Positions 35,965-44,300 of a stretch of 64,000 nt of DNA are shown here, piece after piece (positions within the stretch are counted from its first letter, which is position 1; the number at the start of each line of letters is the position of its first letter). Where the stretch lies: positions 62,001 through 126,000 of the forward strand of contig NZ_JACIDX010000013.1 of NCBI RefSeq assembly GCF_014196525.1, in the 5' to 3' direction. Under the pieces are notes generated by a model. The model made no database searches and had not been told where the DNA came from. It worked only from the letters and a program-made list of their open reading frames with translations. The position numbers were made by a program, and so were the translations under genes. The DNA is from Novosphingobium sediminicola. Its GTDB lineage: Bacteria > Pseudomonadota > Alphaproteobacteria > Sphingomonadales > Sphingomonadaceae.

Positions 35965-36735
35965 TCAGATGGGCGCGCGGGCAAGGATCGCCCTTTGCCC
36001 GATTTGCGCCATCAGGGCGGGCGCCAGCGCTGCGGCATCATGTTCGAGCACCAGATGCGTGATCCGGTCGAGCGGCGCGATGCGGAAATGGGTGCGGCTG
36101 TCCAGCTTGTCGCTGGTGGCCATGACCACGCTGTGGCGGCTGACCTCGATGGTGGCGCGTTTAAAGGCGGCGTCATCGGCGTAAAAGGCCCCAATGCCTT
36201 CCTCGCCCGACACCGCACAGGCGCCCAGAAACGCCCGGTCGATGTTGAATTGTCCCAGCGCCTGCACCGCGCCCGCATCGACGCAGCCGCCCACCTGCGC
36301 GTCCACTTTGCCGCCGATCATATAGGTGGCGATGGTGCCGCGCGCCTGAAGCGCCCCGGCGATCACCACCGAATTGGTCACCACCGCTATGCCATCGGGC
36401 AGCAGGGGGATGAGCGCCAGATTGGTGCTGCCGCTGTCGATCAGGATCATCTCTCCCGCGCCGATCAGAGCGACCGCAGCGGCGGCCAGCGCCCGTTTGC
36501 GCTCATCACTCTGACCAATGCGCTGGTTGATCGGGGTCGATGGGGCCGAGAGCGGCAGCGCGCCGCCATAGACCCTGCGGCACCGCCCCTCAGCAGCGAG
36601 GGTGCGCAGATCGCGCCGTATCACATCCTCGGACACATCAAATTCGGCGGCCAGCACATTGGCCACCACGGCCTGTCCTTCATCGAGTCGGCGCGCGATC
36701 ACCTCGCGGCGGCCAAGGGGGAGATTGTTGTCCAT
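35965..36735 (-). CDS. DeoR/GlpR family transcriptional regulator
   Basis: This is a 256-residue repressor. The N-terminal winged helix-turn-helix spans about residues 8-60 (VVANVLAAEFDVSEDVIRRDLRTL). The C-terminal sugar-phosphate sensor domain follows, with the family glycine-rich segment AGEMILIDSGSTNLALI. It probably controls its own operon with the MFS transporter. Three TTTAC/GTAAA half-sites lie just upstream of the start codon and form a plausible operator. The inducer is unknown. Confidence 0.9.
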   Translation of the reverse strand: MDNNLPLGRREVIARRLDEGQAVVANVLAAEFDVSEDVIRRDLRTLAAEGRCRRVYGGALPLSAPSTPINQRIGQSDERKRALAAAAVALIGAGEMILIDSGSTNLALIPLLPDGIAVVTNSVVIAGALQARGTIATYMIGGKVDAQVGGCVDAGAVQALGQFNIDRAFLGACAVSGEEGIGAFYADDAAFKRATIEVSRHSVVMATSDKLDSRTHFRIAPLDRITHLVLEHDAAALAPALMAQIGQRAILARAPI

Positions 36736-36758
36736 GGGCGCATTATGTGCCGTACGAT

Positions 36759-36781
36759 TTTACCTGTAAATATACATTTAC
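36759..36781. promoter_or_regulatory. candidate operator of the DeoR-type regulator
   Basis: Three alternating half-sites occur: TTTAC (36759-36763), GTAAAT (36766-36771) and ATTTAC (36776-36781). The last two form a perfect palindrome with a four-base centre. The cluster starts 24 bases upstream of the regulator start codon in an AT-rich stretch unlike its surroundings. Confidence 0.55.
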
Positions 36782-36814
36782 GCACGTTTTATGGAATGAA
36801 TACGAGAAACATGC

Positions 36815-36847
36815 AAAAACCGCCTCAACCCGGCGGGGTTGAGGCGG
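36815..36847 (-). terminator. intrinsic terminator of trmB
   Basis: A perfect 12-pair stem with a GGCG loop (36832-36835; CGCC when read on the minus strand) is followed on the minus strand by five T (plus-strand A 36815-36819). It lies 28 bases beyond the trmB stop. Confidence 0.88.
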
Positions 36848-36875
36848 CCTGCAAAATGGCAATTATCGAGCTAAA

Positions 36876-37595
36876 TCAGTCTTTACGGCGATAGCGGAAG
36901 TACCAGACCTCATGTCCGTAAACCGTGCGCGCCTTATGCTCATAGCGCGTTTGCGGCCAGCCACCGGGGCGGACCTGAAAATCCTTGGCCTCCTTGGCCA
37001 GCCATTCGAACTTGTCGGTATGGCGCTGCATCACCATCAGCGCATGGCGGACATAGACCGCATGGTCGGTGCCGAATCGGAACTCGCCGCCGGGCTTCAG
37101 TTTACGGGCGAACATTTCCACCGGGCCGTCATTCATCATCCGGCGCTTGGCATGGCGCGCCTTGGGCCATGGGTCGGGATGCAGCAGATAGAGCATGGTG
37201 AGCGAGCCATCGGGAATGCGCGAGAGCACCTCGAGCGCGTCGCCATGATGGATGCGCACGTTGGGGATCGGGGCGTGGGCGCCATTGTCGCCCGACACAT
37301 GAGTCAGCGCCTGCGCCACGCCGTTGATGAAGGGTTCGGCGCCGATAAAGCCATGATCGGGCAGCATGTCGGCGCGAAAAGCCATATGCTCGCCCCCGCC
37401 AAAGCCGATTTCGAAATGCAGCGGGCGATCCTCGCCAAACAGGCGCTGGGCCGTCACCTCGCCTTCCAGCGGCACGGCGATCTGGGGCAGCAGCGTGTCC
37501 ACCAGCCCTTGCTGTCCGGCGCGCAGGGGCTTGCCCTTGGAACGGCCATAGAGCCGGTTGAGCGTGGTGGGATCGCCTTCTTTATGCGCGGTCAT
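36876..37595 (-). CDS. trmB: tRNA (guanine-N7-)-methyltransferase
   Basis: This 239-residue SAM-dependent enzyme methylates G46 in the variable loop of tRNAs. Motif I is FEIGFGGGEHM, and the family motif DPWPKARHAKRRM is present near the middle. The C-terminus contains TRYEHKARTVYGHEVWYFRY. The N-terminus carries the short basic RLYGRSKGKPLR segment typical of the family. The gene is monocistronic, with its own terminator. Confidence 0.95.
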   Translation of the reverse strand: MTAHKEGDPTTLNRLYGRSKGKPLRAGQQGLVDTLLPQIAVPLEGEVTAQRLFGEDRPLHFEIGFGGGEHMAFRADMLPDHGFIGAEPFINGVAQALTHVSGDNGAHAPIPNVRIHHGDALEVLSRIPDGSLTMLYLLHPDPWPKARHAKRRMMNDGPVEMFARKLKPGGEFRFGTDHAVYVRHALMVMQRHTDKFEWLAKEAKDFQVRPGGWPQTRYEHKARTVYGHEVWYFRYRRKD

Positions 37596-37677
37596 GTCTG
37601 TGCCTTCAAGATTTCGCCCGGCGCGATTGGCAGGCCGTTAAGGCAGGGTCAAGGGCCAGCAGGCAATGGGAGGCGCC

Positions 37678-37854
37678 ATGTTTGCCCTTGGCTGCCTTGC
37701 GCTGATCGTTCTGCCGCTGCTCGGCTTTATCGCCGGATTGGTGATGGGCGGGCAAAGCATGGGCCTGTGGGGCGCCGGCATCGGCCTGATCGCCGCCCTG
37801 CTGATGAGCGCCACCGCCGCCCTCGCGCTGGTCAAGGCCAGCCGCAAACGCTGA
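37678..37854 (+). CDS. small two-helix membrane protein, hypothetical
   Basis: This 58-residue protein consists of two hydrophobic helices (about residues 2-22 and 30-50) separated by a glycine-rich loop, ending in a basic tail. The start at 37678 has GGAGG four bases upstream; an in-frame ATG 12 bases earlier overlaps that ribosome site. It lies between divergently oriented trmB and ctrA. The family is not recognised. Confidence 0.55.
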   Translation: MFALGCLALIVLPLLGFIAGLVMGGQSMGLWGAGIGLIAALLMSATAALALVKASRKR

Positions 37855-37860
37855 CCCCAA

Positions 37861-37893
37861 AATGAAAAGCCCGCCTTCCTTGCGGAGGCGGGC
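37861..37893 (-). terminator. intrinsic terminator of ctrA
   Basis: The stem GCCCGCC/GGCGGGC (37869-37875 with 37887-37893) is followed on the minus strand by TTTTCATTTT, 32 bases past the ctrA stop. Confidence 0.8.
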
Positions 37894-37925
37894 CTTCATG
37901 TCGGGCTGTTCGGGGGTGGGCCGGT

Positions 37926-38621
37926 TCAGGCCGCTACAGCATCCTCGCCCGGATCGCGCAGCACATAGCCGCGCCCCCAGACGGTTTCGATGTAATTCTC
38001 ACCGCCGCAGGCATGGGCCAGCTTCTTGCGCAGCTTACAGATGAACACGTCGATGATCTTGAGTTCGGGTTCGTCCATACCGCCATAAAGGTGGTTGAGG
38101 AACATTTCCTTAGTCAATGTCGTGCCCTTGCGCAGCGAAAGCAGCTCGAGCATCGCATATTCCTTACCGGTCAGATGCACGCGGGCGCTGTCAACTTCCA
38201 CCGTCTTGGCGTCGAGGTTGACCGAGAGCTTGCCGGTGCGGATGACCGATTGCGAATGGCCCTTGGACCGGCGGACCACGGCGTGAATGCGCGCGATCAG
38301 TTCTTCGCGGTGGAAGGGCTTGGTCACGTAATCGTCGGCGCCAAAGCCAAACGAACGGACCTTGGAATCCATCTCCGAAATGCCCGAAAGGATCAGAACA
38401 GGCGTCTGAACCTTGGCCACGCGCAGCTTTTTGAGCACGTCATAGCCATGCATGTCCGGCAGATTGAGATCCAGCAGGATGATGTCGTAATCATAGAGCT
38501 TGCCGAGATCGAGGCCTTCTTCCCCGAGATCGGTCGAATAGACGTTGAAGCCCTCTGTGGTGAGCATCAACTCGATGGCCCTGGCCGTAGTCGGCTCGTC
38601 TTCGATCAACAGCACGCGCAT
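37926..38621 (-). CDS. ctrA: cell-cycle response regulator CtrA
   Basis: This 231-residue OmpR-type regulator has exactly the length of Caulobacter CtrA. The receiver domain has the phosphoacceptor D51 (ILLDLNLPD) with acidic residues near E8-D9. The DNA-binding winged helix has TGKEYAMLELLSLRKGTTLTKEMFLNHLYGGMDEPELKIIDVFICKLRKKL. CtrA controls replication initiation, division and motility in alphaproteobacteria, and in Rhodobacter it is needed for GTA production. The start at 38621 is the canonical N-terminus. A CtrA-like box lies upstream, suggesting autoregulation. No GANTC methylation site was seen in the upstream region. Confidence 0.97.
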   Translation of the reverse strand: MRVLLIEDEPTTARAIELMLTTEGFNVYSTDLGEEGLDLGKLYDYDIILLDLNLPDMHGYDVLKKLRVAKVQTPVLILSGISEMDSKVRSFGFGADDYVTKPFHREELIARIHAVVRRSKGHSQSVIRTGKLSVNLDAKTVEVDSARVHLTGKEYAMLELLSLRKGTTLTKEMFLNHLYGGMDEPELKIIDVFICKLRKKLAHACGGENYIETVWGRGYVLRDPGEDAVAA

Positions 38622-38708
38622 ATGGGTGAACCCCCTTGCCCCGAAACCCACGAACGCATCTTCACAGACGCATCCGCTATTAACCATAGGAGGAATGAAC
38701 GCGAAAGG

Positions 38709-38723
38709 TTAATTTAATGTAAA
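38709..38723. promoter_or_regulatory. candidate CtrA box upstream of ctrA
   Basis: Read on the minus strand this is TTTA-N7-TTAA, one mismatch from the TTAA-N7-TTAA consensus, followed by CC (TTAACC). A separate TTAACCAT half-site lies at 38680-38687 on the plus strand. Together they form inverted ATTAACC/GGTTAAT arms spaced 21 bases apart. Confidence 0.5.
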
Positions 38724-38768
38724 CCAGCGCGGAAGCCCCCGTTTTTTTAGGGGAACTCGTAAACGTCC

Positions 38769-40253
38769 CTAATGCGACGCGCCCGACAAAGGGTAAAGGG
38801 GATGAACCCCGTAAATGTTAGGAGAAAGACCGCGTAAACGGTTGCCCGAACCGCTGCCGATCATGGTCCAGCGCACCGGCAAAGCCAGTGGAATGAACAG
38901 ATTGGCCTCCATCACCTCACGCTCGGCCTCGGCATAAAGGGCCGGGACGAGAGGGGCCTCGACATTCCATGCCTGGGCCACCAGATGGTCGACATCGGGG
39001 GTGCATATGGAATGCACACCGCAATGCAACTGGTTAAAAAACCAGACCGGTGAAGGATAACGCGCCACTTCATCAATCAGACGCAGATCGGCCGACTCGG
39101 CTATCCCCACCCGGCGCAGGCGCAGCCCGATCGCCGCCACATCCTGCGCCAGCCGGGCAAACAACACATTGCCCCCCACCCCGCCCGGCATCGCAATGCT
39201 CAAATTCAACCCGTCGCCATCCTCGGGCCTGGCCGAAGCGCTGCGGGCCTTGGCCCATACCGCCACCCGCTGGACAGCTACGGCGCGGCGTTGGTCCATA
39301 TCCATATCGGTCCATCGCTCGGGGATCTGCACCTCGCCAATGCCGGGCGAAATCAGCCGTGTGGTCGGGCCCCAGCCCGGCACGCCGCCGCCCTGCGCGC
39401 CCATCGCGGCCACCAGCCCCGTCCGGTCGATCACCATGGCGAGCGCGGCCCGATTCGTCGGCACCGCCAGAAAACCGGAGTCCTTTTCCACCAGCAGGCC
39501 AAACAGGCCCGGCGCCACATCGAATCGCACCGACCGCTGGCCCAGCAGGCCGCGCTGAATCGGCGGCAGATCGGTTATCCGCCCGCCCAGCACCACATCA
39601 GCCCGGCCCGCCGCCAGATCGGCCACCGCCCTTTCGCCGCCCATCGCGCTGACCGCCAGCGGGCGCACGCTGGCCGCCCAGCCCTCGGACATCGGCAGGC
39701 CGCGCGCATCGGGCGAAATCGGCGTCAGCCAGTCCAGCCCATCGACATGTTTGCGCAGCATCGGCCCCGCGCCCCGTCCGCGATGCTCCAGCCCCAGTTC
39801 GGGCTGGGCCAGTAGTTGGAGGAAATTCGGCATGGGCTGGGCCAGCCGGATCTCGATCACGCGCCCGGCCATCGCGCGGATATCCTCGATGACCGCCAGA
39901 TCCTGCCCCAGCGCGCGGCCTCTTTGCGCGGCCATGGCGCGGCGCAGCGCCTGTTTCGCCGTCTCGCCGCTCAATCTGGTGCCGTCGGGCCATGCGCTGT
40001 CGCGCAGGCGGAAGATATAGCCGCGCCCCTCGTCCGCGACGATCCAGCGTTCGGCAAGGCCGGGCACGACCTTGCCTTCCTCATCAAGGCTGACCAGCCC
40101 TTCGGCGGTGGCGGCGCGCAATTCGCGCTCAAGCGAGGATGGGCCCGAATCATCGACCATCACCACCCGCAGCGGCTGTTGCTGGGCCGAGCCATGGCAT
40201 GCCGCAGCCAACAGGGCGGCGATCAGGACGGAAATGCGGTTTTTGCGCAGCAT
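38769..40253 (-). CDS. extracellular solute-binding protein family 5, lipoprotein
   Basis: This 494-residue protein has a lipoprotein signal (LIAALLAAAC, Cys near residue 19), so it is probably anchored in the periplasm or outer membrane. The mature part resembles peptide/nickel-binding proteins of ABC importers (TAEGLVSLDEEGKVVPGLAERWIV, YIFRLRDSAWPDGTRLS). No permease or ATPase genes are adjacent, so it may work with an unlinked transporter or have another role. The start at 40253 gives a standard lipoprotein signal; an in-frame upstream start would disrupt it. Confidence 0.8.
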   Translation of the reverse strand: MLRKNRISVLIAALLAAACHGSAQQQPLRVVMVDDSGPSSLERELRAATAEGLVSLDEEGKVVPGLAERWIVADEGRGYIFRLRDSAWPDGTRLSGETAKQALRRAMAAQRGRALGQDLAVIEDIRAMAGRVIEIRLAQPMPNFLQLLAQPELGLEHRGRGAGPMLRKHVDGLDWLTPISPDARGLPMSEGWAASVRPLAVSAMGGERAVADLAAGRADVVLGGRITDLPPIQRGLLGQRSVRFDVAPGLFGLLVEKDSGFLAVPTNRAALAMVIDRTGLVAAMGAQGGGVPGWGPTTRLISPGIGEVQIPERWTDMDMDQRRAVAVQRVAVWAKARSASARPEDGDGLNLSIAMPGGVGGNVLFARLAQDVAAIGLRLRRVGIAESADLRLIDEVARYPSPVWFFNQLHCGVHSICTPDVDHLVAQAWNVEAPLVPALYAEAEREVMEANLFIPLALPVRWTMIGSGSGNRLRGLSPNIYGVHPLYPLSGASH

Positions 40254-40323
40254 GATTGCGCCAAGCCTAGAACAATTTGCCGCGCAGAGGAACGCCCGGC
40301 GCACGCGACTTATGCTTAACCCG

Positions 40324-40692
40324 TCAGATTTTGCGCAATTGGCCCGGCGTGACCTGTTTCATCGCCGCCAGCGGGCGCAGGGGCACAAAACCCGAGTCGT
40401 CAGGGGCGGTCTGCGCAGCGCGCACGCTCTTGGCGTCGATTTCTTCATTAAAGGCGATGCCGCAACGGTTGCCCTGAACCCATGCCACCGACCCGGCCAC
40501 CCAGCCGACATTGCGCAATTCCACCTCAAGCGCCATGCCCGACACTACGCGCATATCGCCTTCGGCCATCAGCCCGCCGCTGGAAAGATTACGAATTTTG
40601 ACCCGATGCACCGGGTCGCGCTCGCTCAGGCGCAGACAGGCCAGCATGAACAGGCTGTCCCGATTGATCTGGCGTTGCTCGTCACCGGACAT
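40324..40692 (-). CDS. PilZ domain protein, probable cyclic di-GMP receptor
   Basis: This 122-residue protein is essentially one PilZ domain. The R-x3-R motif (RQINR) lies near the N-terminus and is followed by RNLSSGGL, the D/N-x-S-x-x-G motif, so both parts of the cyclic di-GMP site are present. It has no output domain and would act by protein contact. The start is uncertain: ATG at 40692 or GTG at 40704. It lies 70 bases upstream of the solute-binding protein gene on the same strand. Confidence 0.82.
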   Translation of the reverse strand: MSGDEQRQINRDSLFMLACLRLSERDPVHRVKIRNLSSGGLMAEGDMRVVSGMALEVELRNVGWVAGSVAWVQGNRCGIAFNEEIDAKSVRAAQTAPDDSGFVPLRPLAAMKQVTPGQLRKI

Positions 40693-40834
40693 GCGTAGGC
40701 TCACTTCCCGCTGCCATGGCCCATCCCGGCATGGATCACTCCAAACCAGGACAGGCCCGCTAATTCACAACAACGTGTTAACGCAAAATGGCAAACAAAG
40801 CGTAAATCTATCCGGTAACATGCGGATATCGGCG

Positions 40835-41293
40835 TTAATCGTCGCGTGATACCCGTTCACGGCGTTCATGAGCTTCCTGGGCTTCAACCGTCATGGTGGC
40901 GATCGGGCGTGCGATCAAACGGCCAAGCCCGATGGGTTCGCCGGTGACTTCGCAAAAGCCATATTCGCCTTCCTCGATCCGGCGCAGCGCCGAGTCGATC
41001 TTGGAGATCAGCTTGCGCTGGCGGTCGCGGGTGCGCAATTCGATGCCCCAGTCGGTTTCCGACGAGGCGCGGTCATTGAGATCGGGTTCGCGCAGCGGGC
41101 CTTCCTGAAGCTGGCTCAGCGTATCGGCCGCCGCGCTCAGGATCAGCTTTTTCCACTGCTGCAACAGCCGCCGGAAGTAGTCCAGCTGTTCGGCGTTCAT
41201 GTATTCATCGCCGTCGGACGGGACATAATCACCGGCCAGCGATCGTCTGGCCTTGACCAGCACATCGATTTCGTCTGCCAGACCACTTGCCAT
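40835..41293 (-). CDS. dksA: RNA polymerase-binding transcription factor DksA
   Basis: This 152-residue protein is the usual DksA length. It has a coiled-coil arm (about 25-110), with acidic residues at the tip region, and a C-terminal zinc-finger-like domain. Of the classical four zinc cysteines only one remains (GFCEVTGEPIGLGRLIARPIATMTVEAQE), as in many alphaproteobacterial DksA proteins. With ppGpp it retunes transcription in the stringent response. The start at 41293 (MASGLADEIDVLVKARRS) is the natural N-terminus; a longer frame adds 13 residues. Confidence 0.9.
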   Translation of the reverse strand: MASGLADEIDVLVKARRSLAGDYVPSDGDEYMNAEQLDYFRRLLQQWKKLILSAAADTLSQLQEGPLREPDLNDRASSETDWGIELRTRDRQRKLISKIDSALRRIEEGEYGFCEVTGEPIGLGRLIARPIATMTVEAQEAHERRERVSRDD

Positions 41294-41589
41294 TATAACC
41301 CTCCGAATTCCGTCCGCGGGATTGATAAGCATCCCATTCTATCGCCCGGCCTATAGTTTGCCCCCTGAAGGTCCACAAGCGGCAAAGCCAAGTTTGGGCA
41401 GCTTAAACCACCGCAAAATTACGAATAGGGCGCGCCTTGCCCATGTTTGCGTGACAGGATCATGACATGCGCGCAATCGCACCCGAATGACGCCCCCCTA
41501 CTGGCCGCAGAAATCAGCGGGCCATTTACCAGTTGTTATCCATCTTCCGACAGCTTCCATCTCATGAACGGGAAATGGGGAACTTCGAC
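41294..41589. other. divergent intergenic region of 296 bases
   Basis: This is the region between the divergent dksA and Sel1-like genes. Promoters for both should lie here, but no near-consensus -35/-10 pair, hairpin or repeat stood out. Confidence 0.4.
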
Positions 41590-41949
41590 ATGGGATACAA
41601 CTGGACACAATCGCAGGACCATCTGTTAGGCGCTTCCGATCATAAGGCGGCGGGCCATCAGGGAGCGGGGGAAATCACCGGCCTGATTGCCAATTGCCTG
41701 ATCGCGGCCAGTCAGGGCTGCGTGGATGCCTATTTCGATCTGGGCGTGGCCTTTTCCACCGGCAGCCATGGTGCGGTGTGCGATCTGATCGAGGCGCATA
41801 AATGGTTCAATCTGGCCGCGGTGGGCGGGCATGACGAAGCCGCGTATTGCCGCGCCGAAGTTTCCGAGGAAATGACCGCGCGCGAGATTGCCGAGGCCCA
41901 GCGCCGCGCCCGCGCATGGATCGCGGCCAACACCCGCCGCGCGGCCTGA
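41590..41949 (+). CDS. Sel1-like repeat protein, short
   Basis: This protein of about 119 residues has one recognisable Sel1-like unit (AYFDLGVAFSTGSHG, then DLIEAHKWFNLAAVGGHDEAA), a helical repeat used in protein contacts, followed by a basic Ala/Arg-rich helix. It has no signal peptide. The start at 41590 has GGGGA eight bases upstream; another ATG lies at 41575. Short proteins of this type occur in sphingomonads and may function as adaptors (inference). Confidence 0.7.
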   Translation: MGYNWTQSQDHLLGASDHKAAGHQGAGEITGLIANCLIAASQGCVDAYFDLGVAFSTGSHGAVCDLIEAHKWFNLAAVGGHDEAAYCRAEVSEEMTAREIAEAQRRARAWIAANTRRAA

Positions 41950-41950
41950 A

Positions 41951-43090
41951 TTACCCGCCGCGCCTGAACGGCGTTCTGGTTTCCAGAAAATTCTGATCTG
42001 CGGCAATGCCTTCGCGCTCGCGCCGCAGGAAATCCTCAACCGCGCGGCGAAAACCGGCATGGGCGATGAAATGCGCCGATGTCGTGCGCACCGGCGCATA
42101 GCCGCGCGCCAGCTTGTGCCCACCCTGCGCCCCGGCCTCGACCCGGCGCAGGCCCAGTGCGATGGCCGCATCAATCGCCTGATAATAGCACAGTTCGAAA
42201 TGCAGGAAGGGCTTGTCCACAATTGCCCCCCAATAGCGGCCATAGAGACAATCGCGCCCGATGAAATTGAGCGCGCCCGCCACCGGATGATCCTCTACAA
42301 AGGCCATCACCAGCAGGATCTTGTCCGCCATCCTCTCGCCCAGCAGGTCAAACGCCGCGCGGGTCAGATAGGGATGGCCCCATTTGCGGCTGCCGGTGTC
42401 CTGATAGAATCGCCAGAATGCATCCCAGTGTTCAGGGCGAATCGCATCGCCGGTCAGCGCGTGAATCGTTACGCCATCCTGCGCCGCGCGCCGCTCCTTG
42501 CGCAGATTCTTGCGCTTGTCGGACGATAGCGCGCCCAGAAAATCGTCAAACCCGGCGTAACCGGCATTGGCCCAGTGAAATTGAATATCATGGCGAATCA
42601 GCCAGCCCGCCGCTTCAAACGCTGCCACCTGATCGGGCTCGATAAAGGTGGCATGGGCGCTCGACAGTTCCGCATCGCGGCACATCTGCTCGGCGGTGCG
42701 AATCAGGGCGGGCATCAACTCGGGCCGCTGCGTCAGCAATCGGGGGCCAGTGGCGGGGGTAAAGGGAACCGCGATCTGCAATTTGGGGTAATAATCGCCC
42801 CCTGCCCGCTGCCACGCATCGGCCCAGCTATGGTCGAAAACATATTCGCCCTGGCTATGCGTCTTGACATAGGCGGGCAGCGCGGCGGCCAGATGGCCCG
42901 CCTCATCATGGATCGTGATGGGTGCCGGGGTCCATCCGGTTCCCTCGCCCACGCTTTGCGAATCCTCCAGCGCGGAAAGGAAAGCGTGGGAGACAAAGGG
43001 ATTGGCCCCATTGGTCAAAGCGTCCCATTCCCGCGCCGATAGGCCGGACACGCCGGGCTGCACATGCGCGGTATATTGGACTTCGCTCAC
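41951..43090 (-). CDS. GNAT-superfamily protein, peptidogalycan biosynthesis type (DUF482)
   Basis: This protein of about 379 residues has the FemAB/GNAT-like fold of the DUF482 family. Recognisable segments are NPFVSHAFLSALEDS, EYVFDHSWADAWQRAGG and YYPKLQIAVPFTPATGPRLL, with the C-terminal GARHK-type stretch here reading GAQGGHKLARGY. The substrate is unknown. The start is GTG at 43090, overlapping the ugpQ stop by four bases (GTGA), so it is translationally coupled to ugpQ; longer starts would lie deep inside ugpQ. It is the last gene of the DUF3572-HAD-RidA-UgpQ-GNAT string. Confidence 0.88.
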   Translation of the reverse strand: MSEVQYTAHVQPGVSGLSAREWDALTNGANPFVSHAFLSALEDSQSVGEGTGWTPAPITIHDEAGHLAAALPAYVKTHSQGEYVFDHSWADAWQRAGGDYYPKLQIAVPFTPATGPRLLTQRPELMPALIRTAEQMCRDAELSSAHATFIEPDQVAAFEAAGWLIRHDIQFHWANAGYAGFDDFLGALSSDKRKNLRKERRAAQDGVTIHALTGDAIRPEHWDAFWRFYQDTGSRKWGHPYLTRAAFDLLGERMADKILLVMAFVEDHPVAGALNFIGRDCLYGRYWGAIVDKPFLHFELCYYQAIDAAIALGLRRVEAGAQGGHKLARGYAPVRTTSAHFIAHAGFRRAVEDFLRREREGIAADQNFLETRTPFRRGG

Positions 43091-43833
43091 GCCAGACCAT
43101 CTCCTTCGGCGATCAGCGCATCGGCGTGGTCCAACGCCACGTCGCGCTGGATGGCGCGGCGCACCGTCCATGTGGCGATGGGCCACGTTTCGCGCCAATG
43201 CGCAACTGTATCATCGGGCAATCCGCGAATATCCACGGCGAGAAACTCTATTTCTGCGGCAGAAAACCGGCGAGGCATCAGCCATTTCGCGCGCCAGCCG
43301 GACATGTCGCGCGCCTCCAGCACCATGCCGCGCACCACATCGGGCGCGTTTTGCGCAAACCAGCGCGGCGCGCGCGAATCGAAACTCATGATCGCCACCG
43401 GCCCGACATAATCGGCCAGCAATCGCGCAACACCTTCACACAAAGGCGCCGGATCCTCGCGCTTTTCCAGCTTGATCTCGATCAGCAGCGGGACGCGGCC
43501 CGCCACCAGATCCAGCATCTGAACCAGCGTGGGGATCACATCGCGCGTTCCCGCAATCGGCAGGCGCGAGAGCACCTCCATGCCGTGGTCCTTCACCGGC
43601 CCCCGCGCATGTGTCAGCCGATCCAGCACGGCGTCATGAAACACCACCACCGTATCGTCGCCCGCCAGCCGGACATCGCATTCGATACCATATCCGGCCG
43701 CGATGGCGCAGGTGAAGGCGGAGAGTGTGTTCTCCGCCCAATGGCCAATCCATTGTTCGCCGGATCGGGCCATATCATGCAGGCCCCGATGGGCGATCAC
43801 CGCCCCGCGCAGCCAATCGACCCTTTCCGTCAT
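43087..43833 (-). CDS. ugpQ: glycerophosphodiester phosphodiesterase
   Basis: This 248-residue TIM-barrel enzyme cleaves glycerophosphodiesters to glycerol-3-phosphate and an alcohol. Catalytic landmarks are AHRG near residue 14, AENTLSAF, the metal-binding ECDVRL and the general acid/base His in VVVFHD. There is no signal peptide, so it is cytosolic. It starts two bases after the RidA gene stop and overlaps the GNAT gene start by four bases. Confidence 0.93.
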   Translation of the reverse strand: MTERVDWLRGAVIAHRGLHDMARSGEQWIGHWAENTLSAFTCAIAAGYGIECDVRLAGDDTVVVFHDAVLDRLTHARGPVKDHGMEVLSRLPIAGTRDVIPTLVQMLDLVAGRVPLLIEIKLEKREDPAPLCEGVARLLADYVGPVAIMSFDSRAPRWFAQNAPDVVRGMVLEARDMSGWRAKWLMPRRFSAAEIEFLAVDIRGLPDDTVAHWRETWPIATWTVRRAIQRDVALDHADALIAEGDGLA

Positions 43834-43835
43834 CC

Positions 43836-44300
43836 TCAGGCCTTGATCGCCACGATAGCATCCACCTCGACCGCCGCGCCCAGCGGCAGAACCGGCACGC
43901 CCACCGCGCTGCGAGCATGCTTGCCGGCGTCGCCAAACACGGCCACCATCAGCTCGCTGACGCCATTGGCCACCTTGGGCTGGTCGATGTAATCGCCGGT
44001 CGAATTGATGAAAGCGCCCAGCTTTACAATGCGTTCAACGCGGTCGAGGCTGCCCAATGCGGCCTTCAATTGGGCCAGCAGCATCAACCCGCAGGCGCGC
44101 GCGGCGGCATAGCCTTCCTCGGTGCTGACATCTTCGCCAAGGCGACCCTTCACCAGAGCGCCATCGATGAAAGGCAATTGCCCCGAAACATGGGCAAGCC
44201 CGCCCGCCTCGACCACCGGCACATAGGCAGCAACCGGGGCAGCCGCGACCGGCAGGGTAAGGCCGAGTTCGGCCAGACGAGCTTCAACAGAATCAGTCAT
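43836..44300 (-). CDS. RidA family protein
   Basis: This 154-residue member of the RidA/YjgF family, whose best-known members hydrolyse reactive enamines and imines, contains HVSGQLPF and the C-terminal ARSAVGVPVLPLGAAVEVDAIVAI with the conserved Arg. It is longer than E. coli RidA (128 residues) and fits the subgroup with an extended N-terminus. The start at 44300 has GGAG six bases upstream; an ATG at 44312 is possible. It overlaps the HAD gene by eight bases. Confidence 0.9.
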   Translation of the reverse strand: MTDSVEARLAELGLTLPVAAAPVAAYVPVVEAGGLAHVSGQLPFIDGALVKGRLGEDVSTEEGYAAARACGLMLLAQLKAALGSLDRVERIVKLGAFINSTGDYIDQPKVANGVSELMVAVFGDAGKHARSAVGVPVLPLGAAVEVDAIVAIKA

